Part shown: positions 25,620 to 33,080 of the stretch, one piece after another | Position numbering within the stretch: the first letter of the stretch is position 1 | Layout of the letters: every line of letters starts with the position of its first letter | Origin: Vibrio coralliilyticus ATCC BAA-450 | GTDB lineage: Bacteria > Pseudomonadota > Gammaproteobacteria > Enterobacterales > Vibrionaceae | NCBI RefSeq assembly: GCF_000176135.1 | Contig: NZ_ACZN01000016.1 | Span: 248,001 to 312,000 of the forward strand | Direction: 5' to 3' | Length of the DNA: 64,000 nt | Notes under the pieces: generated by a model | The model's input: only the letters and a program-made list of their open reading frames with translations | Database searches by the model: none | What the model was told of the DNA's origin: nothing | Position numbers and translations under genes: made by a program

Positions 25620-25957
25620 AGATGAACTCCTTGCATTGTAAGTATCAAAATGACGTCCTATACATTTCTGCTCATATAGTGACGGTTCCTAAAGTGTAGA
25701 CTCAAATCTAGGCTTCAAAAAGCAGAAAAAAGTCAAAAAAACCCAAGAATTTAAGCAATTATCAAATTAGTTGATATATGTCTCACTGACGAGAGCTATA
25801 AGTGTCAATGTTCTAACTATATCGAGGGATGTAAACACGGCGAAATAAGATAATTTTCTGTGATCTCTATCCAGTATGGATCTTTCACGGTATCATAGCG
25901 CGTTTTTGAAAACTTTCGTGTTTGAGCTATAACCTAGAGCAGGGCTGAGACACATCT
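25620..25957. other. Divergent promoter region between lpp and the helicase gene
   Basis: This 338-base AT-rich gap holds no credible reading frame. It must hold the lpp promoter (TATA-like sequence around 25655-25680) and the helicase promoter. The long stretch before the helicase start could be a 5' leader, as in cold-induced helicase genes, but I see no defined structure. Confidence 0.35.
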
Positions 25958-27307
25958 ATGAACTTGGAGAATACTTTGCACTTTAAAGATTTAGGCCTAG
26001 ACAATCGCTTACTGAAAAACCTGAAGCACTTTGACTTCAAGCAAGCGACAGAGATACAGCAACAAGCCATCCCGGTGTCGATTGCTGGTAAAGATCTGTT
26101 GGCTTCTTCGAAAACTGGCTCAGGTAAAACACTGGCGTTTGTGCTACCTATGCTACACAAGTCGTTAAAGAACAAAGCATTTTCAGCGAAAGATCCTCGT
26201 GGTGTGATTTTGGCTCCGACCCGTGAACTGGCGAAGCAAGTTTACGGTGAGCTGCGTTCTATGCTGGGTGGTTTGTCTTATGACGCGACTCTAATTGTGG
26301 GTGGCGAAAACTTCAATGATCAGGTGAAAGCGCTACGTCGCTACCCGAAATTTATTGTTGCTACACCGGGTCGCTTAGCGGACCACCTTGATCACCGCTC
26401 GCTTTACCTAGACGGATTAGAGACTCTGATCCTTGATGAAGCTGACCGTATGCTGGATCTCGGTTTCGCGCCTGAGCTACGTCGCATCCACAACGCGGCT
26501 AAGCACCGTCGCCGTCAAACATTGATGTTCTCAGCAACTCTTGATCACGCAGAAGTGAATGAGATTGCTTTTGAGATGCTAGATGCTCCAAAACGTATCG
26601 CGATTGGTGTTTCTAATGAAGAGCATAAAGACATCACACAGAAATTCTATTTGTGTGACCACCTTGACCATAAAGAAGCGATCCTTGAGCGCATTCTAGA
26701 AGAAGCTGAATACAAGCAACTGATTATATTTACTGCGACTCGCGTAGATACGGAGCGCTTAACGGACAAACTCAACGAGAAGAAGCTTAAAGCAATCGCT
26801 CTGAGTGGTAACCTGAATCAGACTCAGCGTAACACCATCATGAGCCAGTTTGAGCGTGCCGTGTTCAAGATTCTAGTCACAACAGATGTCGCTTCTCGTG
26901 GTCTGGATATTGCGAACGTCACACACGTTGTGAACTTTGACATGCCTAAGCATACCGAAGAGTACGTTCACCGTGTTGGTCGAACTGGCCGTGCTGGTAA
27001 TAAAGGTGACGCCGTGTCTTTGGTTGGCCCGAAAGATTGGGATAGCTTTAAGCGTGTTGAAGCTTACCTCCAGCAGGACCTAACGTTCTCTGAACTGGAA
27101 GGTTTAAAAGGTAAATTCAAAGGAATCAAACCACGTAAACCGGATTATCGTGGTAAGAAGAAAGTGGTTAAGAAAGCCAAACCACAAGCGAAGAAAACAG
27201 CGAAGAAGCCTGCTCAGCGTGATAAAGGTTTCTATCAGAATGTCGCTGTGGGTGATTCGGTCTTTATCCCGAAAAAGAAAGTCGCCCCGAAAGCCGACGA
27301 CGAGTAA
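25958..27307 (+). CDS. DEAD-box RNA helicase
   Basis: The 449 residues hold all helicase motifs in order: Q motif (ATEIQQQAIP), motif I as SSKTGSGKT, PTRELA, TPGR, DEAD (LILDEADRMLD), SAT, and the second-domain motifs TDVASRGLD and HRVGRTGRAG. The C-terminal tail (about 395-449) is very basic (KKVVKKAKPQAKKTAKKP) and should bind RNA nonspecifically. It unwinds short RNA duplexes, perhaps in ribosome assembly or cold growth. It resembles SrmB/RhlE-like proteins, but I do not assign a symbol. It is monocistronic with its own terminator. Confidence 0.93.
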   Translation: MNLENTLHFKDLGLDNRLLKNLKHFDFKQATEIQQQAIPVSIAGKDLLASSKTGSGKTLAFVLPMLHKSLKNKAFSAKDPRGVILAPTRELAKQVYGELRSMLGGLSYDATLIVGGENFNDQVKALRRYPKFIVATPGRLADHLDHRSLYLDGLETLILDEADRMLDLGFAPELRRIHNAAKHRRRQTLMFSATLDHAEVNEIAFEMLDAPKRIAIGVSNEEHKDITQKFYLCDHLDHKEAILERILEEAEYKQLIIFTATRVDTERLTDKLNEKKLKAIALSGNLNQTQRNTIMSQFERAVFKILVTTDVASRGLDIANVTHVVNFDMPKHTEEYVHRVGRTGRAGNKGDAVSLVGPKDWDSFKRVEAYLQQDLTFSELEGLKGKFKGIKPRKPDYRGKKKVVKKAKPQAKKTAKKPAQRDKGFYQNVAVGDSVFIPKKKVAPKADDE

Positions 27308-27311
27308 TAAG

Positions 27312-27339
27312 AAAGCCACCTGTAATAGGTGGCTTTTTT
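27312..27339 (+). terminator. Terminator of the helicase gene
   Basis: AAGCCACCT-GTAAT-AGGTGGCTT followed by a T run. Confidence 0.9.
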
Positions 27340-27346
27340 GTATGCA

Positions 27347-27568
27347 TTTAACGGAACTTGTGCCGTTAAAAAGGTTGTTAAATTAGTAGCATAAGATAGC
27401 TTTTCCACCAGAAAATATAATTGAGAGCGCATTTCTGAAACCAGCAAGATTAGAAACTGAGACCACAACATCCAGTGTTAATATTTTGCTTACTATGCGC
27501 ATTTTTCTCTGTTTAGAGTGAGTAGTGATCGGGTGACCGATTGCATATGGCACTTCACCGTGAAGTGC
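27347..27568 (+). promoter_or_regulatory. Collagenase 1 upstream region with three inverted repeats
   Basis: Three perfect inverted repeats precede the collagenase ATG: TTTAACGG/CCGTTAAA (27347-27370), ATCGG-GTGA-CCGAT (27528-27541) and GCACTTCA-CCG-TGAAGTGC (27550-27568). The last is 31 bases before the start codon, probably in the mRNA leader. None has a T run, so they are candidate operators or leader hairpins. Confidence 0.45.
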
Positions 27569-27599
27569 TCCTACTTAACGACAGACAGAAGAAAAAAAG

Positions 27600-30071
27600 A
27601 TGGAACTTAAAAAAATAACAGTGGCAGTGGCTAGTGTATTACTTAGTGCGAATGCCTACGCCATCAGCGCGCCCGTACCACAGGTTGTCGAACTCGATGC
27701 AGGACACAATCACGAACATCACCATGGTGTAGAAGATCAACACCTCGAATACGCCCCAACGAAACTCACTCCCAAAAAGCCTCAACCAACAATCAAAGCG
27801 TTTAACATGATTGCGGCTGATGAAGCAGCTGTACCATGTGACGTTGAAGCGTTCGCGACATCAAACAGCACCAGCCTGATTAATACCATCACAACTCAAG
27901 GTGCTAGCTGTGTTAATGAGCTGTTCTCTGCTGAAAGCCGTATTCAGGAGACAACGTTTGAATCTAGCAACATGTTTAACGTTGCCAAGCACACCACAAC
28001 TTTAGCTAAGAATTACCAAGGTGGAGGAAGCGATGAGCTGGAAGCTTTGTTCCTCTATCTACGTGCTGGCTATTACGCGGAGTTTTACAACGATAAGGTC
28101 AGCTTCACCACTTGGGTGCGCCCAGCGGTGAAAGAGGCGGTAGATGCGTTTGTTGCCAACGGCAATTTCTACGAGAACAGTGACGCTCACGGTAAGGTGT
28201 TAGCAGAAGTGATCATCACTATGGACAGCGCCAGCCTAGAACATCATTACATCGATGTTGTCACGCAATGGCTCAACCGTTGGAACGCCGACTACGCGCA
28301 GAGCTGGTACATGCGTAATGCAGTAAATAGCGTCTTCACCGTGTTGTTTGGTGGCAGCTGGAATGATGAGTACAAGGCGAAAATCGGCGAGCAGACTGAC
28401 CTAGTGAATGCGTTATCGAGTTTCGCGCTAAACCGTAACTCAATTGGTCGCGATGATGAGTTTATGACCGCAAATGCGGGCCGTGAACTGGGTCGATTAA
28501 CGCGTTATCAAAACACGCCTATTGAAGCCAATGTCAAAGCTAAGGTGAAGCAGATCTTTGATCAGTATGAGATGTATGGTTTTGGTGATTCAGTGTGGCT
28601 GGGAACGGCGGATACTGCTTCATACTACTCAGATTGTACAGAGCTGGGAATATGTAACTTCAAAACAGAATTGAAGTCGTTAGTGCTGTCACAAAGCTAC
28701 ACCTGTGGCCCGTCGGTCCGTATTTTGTCCCAGAATATGACTCAGGTTCAACACCAAGCGGCCTGTGACAAAATGGGTTACGAGGAAGGTTATTTCCATC
28801 AGCGCTTAGAAACGGGTAACCAACCAGTGGCTGATGACTACAATACTCAATTGCAAGTGAACATCTTCGACAGCAGTAATGACTACGGCAAATACGCCGG
28901 ACCGATCTTTGGCATTGATACCAACAACGGTGGAATGTACCTCGAAGGTGACCCTTCCAAACAAGGCAACGTGCCCAACTTCATTGCTTATGAAGCCTCC
29001 TACGCTAATCCTGATCATTTTGTTTGGAACCTAGAACATGAGTACGTCCACTATCTGGACGGACGATTTGATATGTATGGCGATTTTGGTCATCCAACTG
29101 AAAAGGTTGTGTGGTGGAGTGAAGGGGTAGCGGAGTATATCGCCAACGAAGACAACAATCAGAAAGCCATAGATACGATCAAAGACGGCTCAACTTATAC
29201 ACTGAGTGAAGTGTTTGAAACAACGTACGATGGTTTTGATGTCGACAGAATCTATCGTTGGGGTTATCTGGCAGTCCGCTTCATGTTTGAGCGTCACATG
29301 GACGACGTAAATCAGATGCTGGTGGAAACGCGTAAAGGTAACTGGTCGCAATATAAAACCATCATCAACGGCTGGTCTACGGCTTACCAAAGTGAGTTTG
29401 AACAATGGCAGCAAGAGTTGGTGAATGGTGGTTCGGAACAACAGCCACCAACAGCGGTGATATCGGTCAATAGTGAGGGACAAGTAGGTGAATCCATTTC
29501 ATTCAGCAGTAAAGGTAGCTCAGACTCCGACGGTCAAATCTCGAGTTACCTCTGGGAATTCGGTGACGGCGCGACCAGTTCAGAGGCCAATCCGACGCAC
29601 CAATACAGTAGTGAGGGGAGTTATTCGGTCCGCTTAACGGTCACAGATAATGATGGTCTAACGGCCAATACCAACGCATCGATCAATATTCGCAGCCAAG
29701 GTGACAACGACTCTTTGCCTACCGATTGTGCTGTTCGCCCGAAAGTCAGTGGTGGGCGATTGACGGCCGGAGAGCCAGTATGTTTGGCGTCTCAGTCGCC
29801 AATATGGCTGAGTATCGAAGGGGTTAATGAATATCAGTCGATGTCGATTACATCGGCGCATGGTACTGGTGATCTCAAACTGGAGTACAGTAACTTTGGC
29901 TGGCCAAATGATGAAGGCTCCAATCTTCATGGATGGTCTGATAATTCAGGAAATTCAGAATGTATCACTATTAATGGTCAGGCGAATTACTGGGGGTACT
30001 TGAAAGTGTCAGGAGAGTTCAGCAACGCAGCACTGGTGGTTGATTTCAATACATCAGGTTGCCGTCAATAG
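27600..30071 (+). CDS. Secreted M9 collagenase with PKD domain (collagenase 1)
   Basis: The signal peptide (about 21 residues, ending ANAYA) is followed by a propeptide with a His-rich stretch (HNHEHHH). The M9 activator and peptidase region contains the zinc site H480-E-Y-V-H484, with the third ligand E508 in WWSEGVAEY. A PKD domain lies at about 620-700 (PPTAVISVNSEGQVGE, DSDGQISSYLWEFGDG). The C-terminal 110 residues are a PPC-like domain with four cysteines. The order matches Vibrio collagenases, such as that of V. alginolyticus, which degrade triple-helical collagen outside the cell. The 823-residue length is typical. A paralogue lies at 33081. Confidence 0.95.
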   Translation: MELKKITVAVASVLLSANAYAISAPVPQVVELDAGHNHEHHHGVEDQHLEYAPTKLTPKKPQPTIKAFNMIAADEAAVPCDVEAFATSNSTSLINTITTQGASCVNELFSAESRIQETTFESSNMFNVAKHTTTLAKNYQGGGSDELEALFLYLRAGYYAEFYNDKVSFTTWVRPAVKEAVDAFVANGNFYENSDAHGKVLAEVIITMDSASLEHHYIDVVTQWLNRWNADYAQSWYMRNAVNSVFTVLFGGSWNDEYKAKIGEQTDLVNALSSFALNRNSIGRDDEFMTANAGRELGRLTRYQNTPIEANVKAKVKQIFDQYEMYGFGDSVWLGTADTASYYSDCTELGICNFKTELKSLVLSQSYTCGPSVRILSQNMTQVQHQAACDKMGYEEGYFHQRLETGNQPVADDYNTQLQVNIFDSSNDYGKYAGPIFGIDTNNGGMYLEGDPSKQGNVPNFIAYEASYANPDHFVWNLEHEYVHYLDGRFDMYGDFGHPTEKVVWWSEGVAEYIANEDNNQKAIDTIKDGSTYTLSEVFETTYDGFDVDRIYRWGYLAVRFMFERHMDDVNQMLVETRKGNWSQYKTIINGWSTAYQSEFEQWQQELVNGGSEQQPPTAVISVNSEGQVGESISFSSKGSSDSDGQISSYLWEFGDGATSSEANPTHQYSSEGSYSVRLTVTDNDGLTANTNASINIRSQGDNDSLPTDCAVRPKVSGGRLTAGEPVCLASQSPIWLSIEGVNEYQSMSITSAHGTGDLKLEYSNFGWPNDEGSNLHGWSDNSGNSECITINGQANYWGYLKVSGEFSNAALVVDFNTSGCRQ

Positions 30072-30086
30072 GTCGTGACTTCGAAC

Positions 30087-30112
30087 AAAGCTCAGCATTC
30101 GCTGAGCTTTTT
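30087..30112 (+). terminator. Terminator of collagenase 1
   Basis: AAGCTCAGC-ATTC-GCTGAGCTTTTT. Confidence 0.9.
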
Positions 30113-30134
30113 CGTTTTTAGCTTCACTGAGGGA

Positions 30135-30422
30135 TTAACGTCGCTGACAAGTGGTGCACCCTCGACATGCGGAGCGGGAATGAGGATCCAGACGGCTACG
30201 CTGAATTTTGCAGTAGGCACTTTTCAGGCAGCGCCGCGCTGCAAACCAATCTTCAGGTTTTACCATAATTAAGTAGCCGTTAAACCGCTTCACTAGAGGC
30301 GTTCGATACTCGCTTATAAAAGCTGGTTCGTAACCGATCTCGAAATAATCTAACGCCTCCTCTATAGAGGATAATTGGGCAATTTTTCGTTGGATTTCAG
30401 CGTCGCTCATCGTCGAAAACAT
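30135..30422 (-). CDS. NifW-like small protein (95 aa)
   Basis: The segment LSSIEEALDYFEIGYEPAF, followed by VKRFNGYL and WFAARRCLKSAYCKI, follows the pattern of the nitrogenase-stabilising protein NifW (helix, FGV.YD.. turn, LKRFHQYL, then a second helix pair). The C-terminus is Cys- and Arg-rich (CRGCTTCQRR). No nitrogenase gene is in the window, so a nitrogenase role is unlikely unless nif genes lie elsewhere. It is a separate minus-strand gene between collagenase 1 and the sphingomyelinase. The family call is by recalled pattern only. An alternative ATG lies 4 codons in. Confidence 0.5.
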   Translation of the reverse strand: MFSTMSDAEIQRKIAQLSSIEEALDYFEIGYEPAFISEYRTPLVKRFNGYLIMVKPEDWFAARRCLKSAYCKIQRSRLDPHSRSACRGCTTCQRR

Positions 30423-30451
30423 CTGGAGAATGTGCCGAAATTATCTCATCT

Positions 30452-30480
30452 CTACTGATAAAGTTATTGATCTAAATCGA
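30452..30480. promoter_or_regulatory. Possible LuxR-type or CRP/FNR-type site in the sphingomyelinase upstream region
   Basis: TACTGATAAAGTTATTGATC resembles the LuxR/HapR consensus on its left arm. The overlapping TTGAT-CTAA-ATCGA is one mismatch from the FNR box. The two readings overlap; neither is certain. Confidence 0.25.
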
Positions 30481-30655
30481 ATCTAGTAAGGTGTGGGCAA
30501 ATGTTAAATTTTGAACAACAACTGATCAAAAAATAGACGCTTCATCACATATTTTCATTAACTTACGTGATTTTTATCTTTTCATATATTTATAACAAAT
30601 ATGCAACTTGTTTGCTTTAAGTTCTAGCCTTCAAACAAAAACTAAGGAACAAAAC

Positions 30656-31981
30656 ATGAATCTTAAGCAGTGGAATATCTTGTTAGCGTCTCTGATTGCG
30701 CTTCCCGTTTTAGCGGACACAGATGTATATTTGACCAACAATTCAGACCAGTCTCTGACTATTCAGGTGAGCCATGATGGTACCGATTTACTTGAATATG
30801 GGGAAGAATGGAAACAACACACAGAAACGCTTGGGCCATGGGAGACCAAGCAAGTACTCAGCTTTAATCGCTGGGAAGGGGTGAAATCGGGCAAGACATA
30901 CCAATTCAACACCGTGGTTTCCAATCCTGTAGGTGAAAGCGTCGTACTAAACCAAGTGATGGAAGGTCATTGGTATAACTCTACTATTGAATATGGGGTC
31001 TCTTCCTCTGATGTTGAACTGGCTTTAAAAGATGACCGTAATGTACATCGCTTTAATACGGCTGCATTTGGTGAGCGACAAGCGGAGTTGGCGTTTAAGT
31101 CTGCGAATACCGCTCGCTATGATGACCTTTACTACACCATCACACCTGCCAAAGTCGATGAAACGGTTGAGCCAGATGAAAACACGCTTAAGTTAATGAC
31201 TTACAACATTTGGGCGTTGCCTGTTATTGCGTCGCACATTGGCGATCGCTACGCACTGATCCCTGAATACGTCAAAGGTTACGATGTGTTGGCTCTGCAA
31301 GAAGTGTTTGCTAGCGGTCGAGAGGAGTTTCTACGCGAATTGGCAAAAGAGTATCCTTACCAGACCAAGATGTTAGATAAAGATGGCATCAACATTTACG
31401 ACGGCGGTGTTACTATCGTCAGCCGCTACCCAATCGTCAATCAAGCCCAGTATGTATTTCCTGATTGTACCGGAACGGATTGCTTCGCAGACAAAGGCGT
31501 CAACTACGCAGAAGTAATTAAAGGTGGTAAGGCTTATCACGTGTTTGCTACGCATACAGCGTCGTTCGATACAGACACCGCTCGTGATTATCGCCAGCGT
31601 CAGTTCAAACAGATCCGTGAACTGGCGACATTACTCAATATTCCGTCAAATGAAACGGTGGTTTACAGCGGTGATTTCAATGTTAACAAGCGTAAGTTCC
31701 CGGGTGACTATCAGCAGATGATTGCAAACCTCAGCGCAATTGAACCGCAATACTCAGGCTATACGGAATCGACTTTCGATCCACGCATTAATGATTTTGC
31801 TGGCGAAGCCATGTCAGGTGGTGAAAATGTCGAATATCTTGACTACGTCATGGTGAGTGACGAGTACGCGGTGAAAGCATTCAACGATAACCGTGTAGAT
31901 GTACCGCGCAGCACAGATGAACGCTTGTGGAAGCATTACAATCTATCCGACCATTTCCCTGTGTCGGCGGTGATTAAGTAA
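30656..31981 (+). CDS. Secreted neutral sphingomyelinase (endonuclease/exonuclease/phosphatase fold)
   Basis: The ATG at 30656 has a Shine-Dalgarno (AAGGA) and gives a signal peptide ending PVLA|D (cut after residue 20), so I prefer it to the longer frame; 441 residues. Residues 22-165 are an immunoglobulin-like or other beta domain. The catalytic domain follows, with N184 (TYNIW), E216 (LQEVF), H300 (ATHT), D340 and N342 (SGDFNVN) and D432-H433 (LSDHF). These are the residues of bacterial sphingomyelin phosphodiesterases, Mg-dependent toxins that cleave sphingomyelin to ceramide and phosphocholine and can lyse host cells. The stop overlaps the next gene's start (TAATG). Confidence 0.9.
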   Translation: MNLKQWNILLASLIALPVLADTDVYLTNNSDQSLTIQVSHDGTDLLEYGEEWKQHTETLGPWETKQVLSFNRWEGVKSGKTYQFNTVVSNPVGESVVLNQVMEGHWYNSTIEYGVSSSDVELALKDDRNVHRFNTAAFGERQAELAFKSANTARYDDLYYTITPAKVDETVEPDENTLKLMTYNIWALPVIASHIGDRYALIPEYVKGYDVLALQEVFASGREEFLRELAKEYPYQTKMLDKDGINIYDGGVTIVSRYPIVNQAQYVFPDCTGTDCFADKGVNYAEVIKGGKAYHVFATHTASFDTDTARDYRQRQFKQIRELATLLNIPSNETVVYSGDFNVNKRKFPGDYQQMIANLSAIEPQYSGYTESTFDPRINDFAGEAMSGGENVEYLDYVMVSDEYAVKAFNDNRVDVPRSTDERLWKHYNLSDHFPVSAVIK

Positions 31982-32925
31982 TGGTTTATCGTTACCTGTT
32001 GTTGATGCTCGCCGTTGTGGCGGGCATCTTTCTCTGGCCTTCCGATGAGGTTGTTAATTCTCGGGTGATGGTTGAGAGGGAGTATGCTGACCAATCTGTC
32101 GCTGCTAACGAGAGTCTTGCTCGAACAGTGGTAGAGGGTGGAAGCCCGTCCGAAAATACGATTAGCCCCTATCAAGGCAAAGTGTTAAATCCTCTTGCGG
32201 AAGCCTCAGGAAACGCGCTGGTTGAAGCGTTGGAATCTTTTTGGCAAGAGTGCCAACAGAGTAACGATTGTGAACAGCTACTGGTTCAGCTCCAAGCTGA
32301 ACTGTCGGACGCTAGGTATCAACTCCTTGCTCGTTACCCTCAATTGAAAGCCCAGTGGCAAGAGATAATGGGAGAGCTGGATCTCAATCAATACCACTCG
32401 TTAGTTGATCGAATTGCCGAAATGAAGCAGCAGGCATTGTTAATTTGGGGCGAGCTCGCAAGTGTTATGTTTGCTGAAGAATATGCGCTCTATGACTTTA
32501 GTTTGGCATCCCAGGACTTAGCCACTGATAACGCTGAGAGTTATGTTGAAAGCTATGAAGCATTGCTGAATCAATGGCAACACAATGAAGAGTCGTTGTC
32601 TTTAGATAGCGGTGCTGCACGTTATGAAAAAGGCGTGAGTCTAATACCAAGCACGTTTTCGCAGCAGCAAAAGGATCAAGCAAAAGCAAAGCTCGCCACC
32701 AAATACCTTAATGCTGAACAGTCGGCATCCATTGCTCAACGAGAGCAGCAAGTCGCGAGTCAGGAGGCACAAGTCGCAAGCTATCAAAGCCAGTTATCTG
32801 ATCTCAAAGAGTCACTCGACCAGCAACGTTCAACGGCGGGGTCAGCAATGTCTGATCTTGAGTGGCAACAGTACGTTGAGCAGCAGATTAGCGACTTTCG
32901 TATTAACTTTTTTAACTATAACTAA
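31981..32925 (+). CDS. Lipase-foldase-like (Lif) membrane chaperone, divergent
   Basis: The 314-residue protein starts with one membrane anchor (YRYLLLMLAVVAGIFLW, residues 3-19). A variable Ser/Asn-rich linker and a long, almost wholly helical periplasmic part follow. The order of helices and the segment LIWGELASVMFAEEYALYDFS (in pieces, near 160-180) recall the LFG..a..lFg.E.ayd pattern of lipase-specific foldases. The usual Lif RxxFDY(F/Y)LSxxGE motif is not evident. A terminal coiled coil rich in Gln and Ser lies at about 255-300. It is coupled by one base to the sphingomyelinase gene, so it is probably a chaperone dedicated to that enzyme. Confidence 0.6.
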   Translation: MVYRYLLLMLAVVAGIFLWPSDEVVNSRVMVEREYADQSVAANESLARTVVEGGSPSENTISPYQGKVLNPLAEASGNALVEALESFWQECQQSNDCEQLLVQLQAELSDARYQLLARYPQLKAQWQEIMGELDLNQYHSLVDRIAEMKQQALLIWGELASVMFAEEYALYDFSLASQDLATDNAESYVESYEALLNQWQHNEESLSLDSGAARYEKGVSLIPSTFSQQQKDQAKAKLATKYLNAEQSASIAQREQQVASQEAQVASYQSQLSDLKESLDQQRSTAGSAMSDLEWQQYVEQQISDFRINFFNYN

Positions 32926-33080
32926 TTGTTAAATAAGTGTTTTATTTAATCGTTTGCGAAGATTTAATCTAAGAAATTATCGGAACCAGCCTCTAAATTG
33001 CTCATCAATCGGTCTTATGTGACTTATAGATCGTTGATATAACGCAGCTCCAAATCATTACAATAAGTGTGGTGTTGCGT

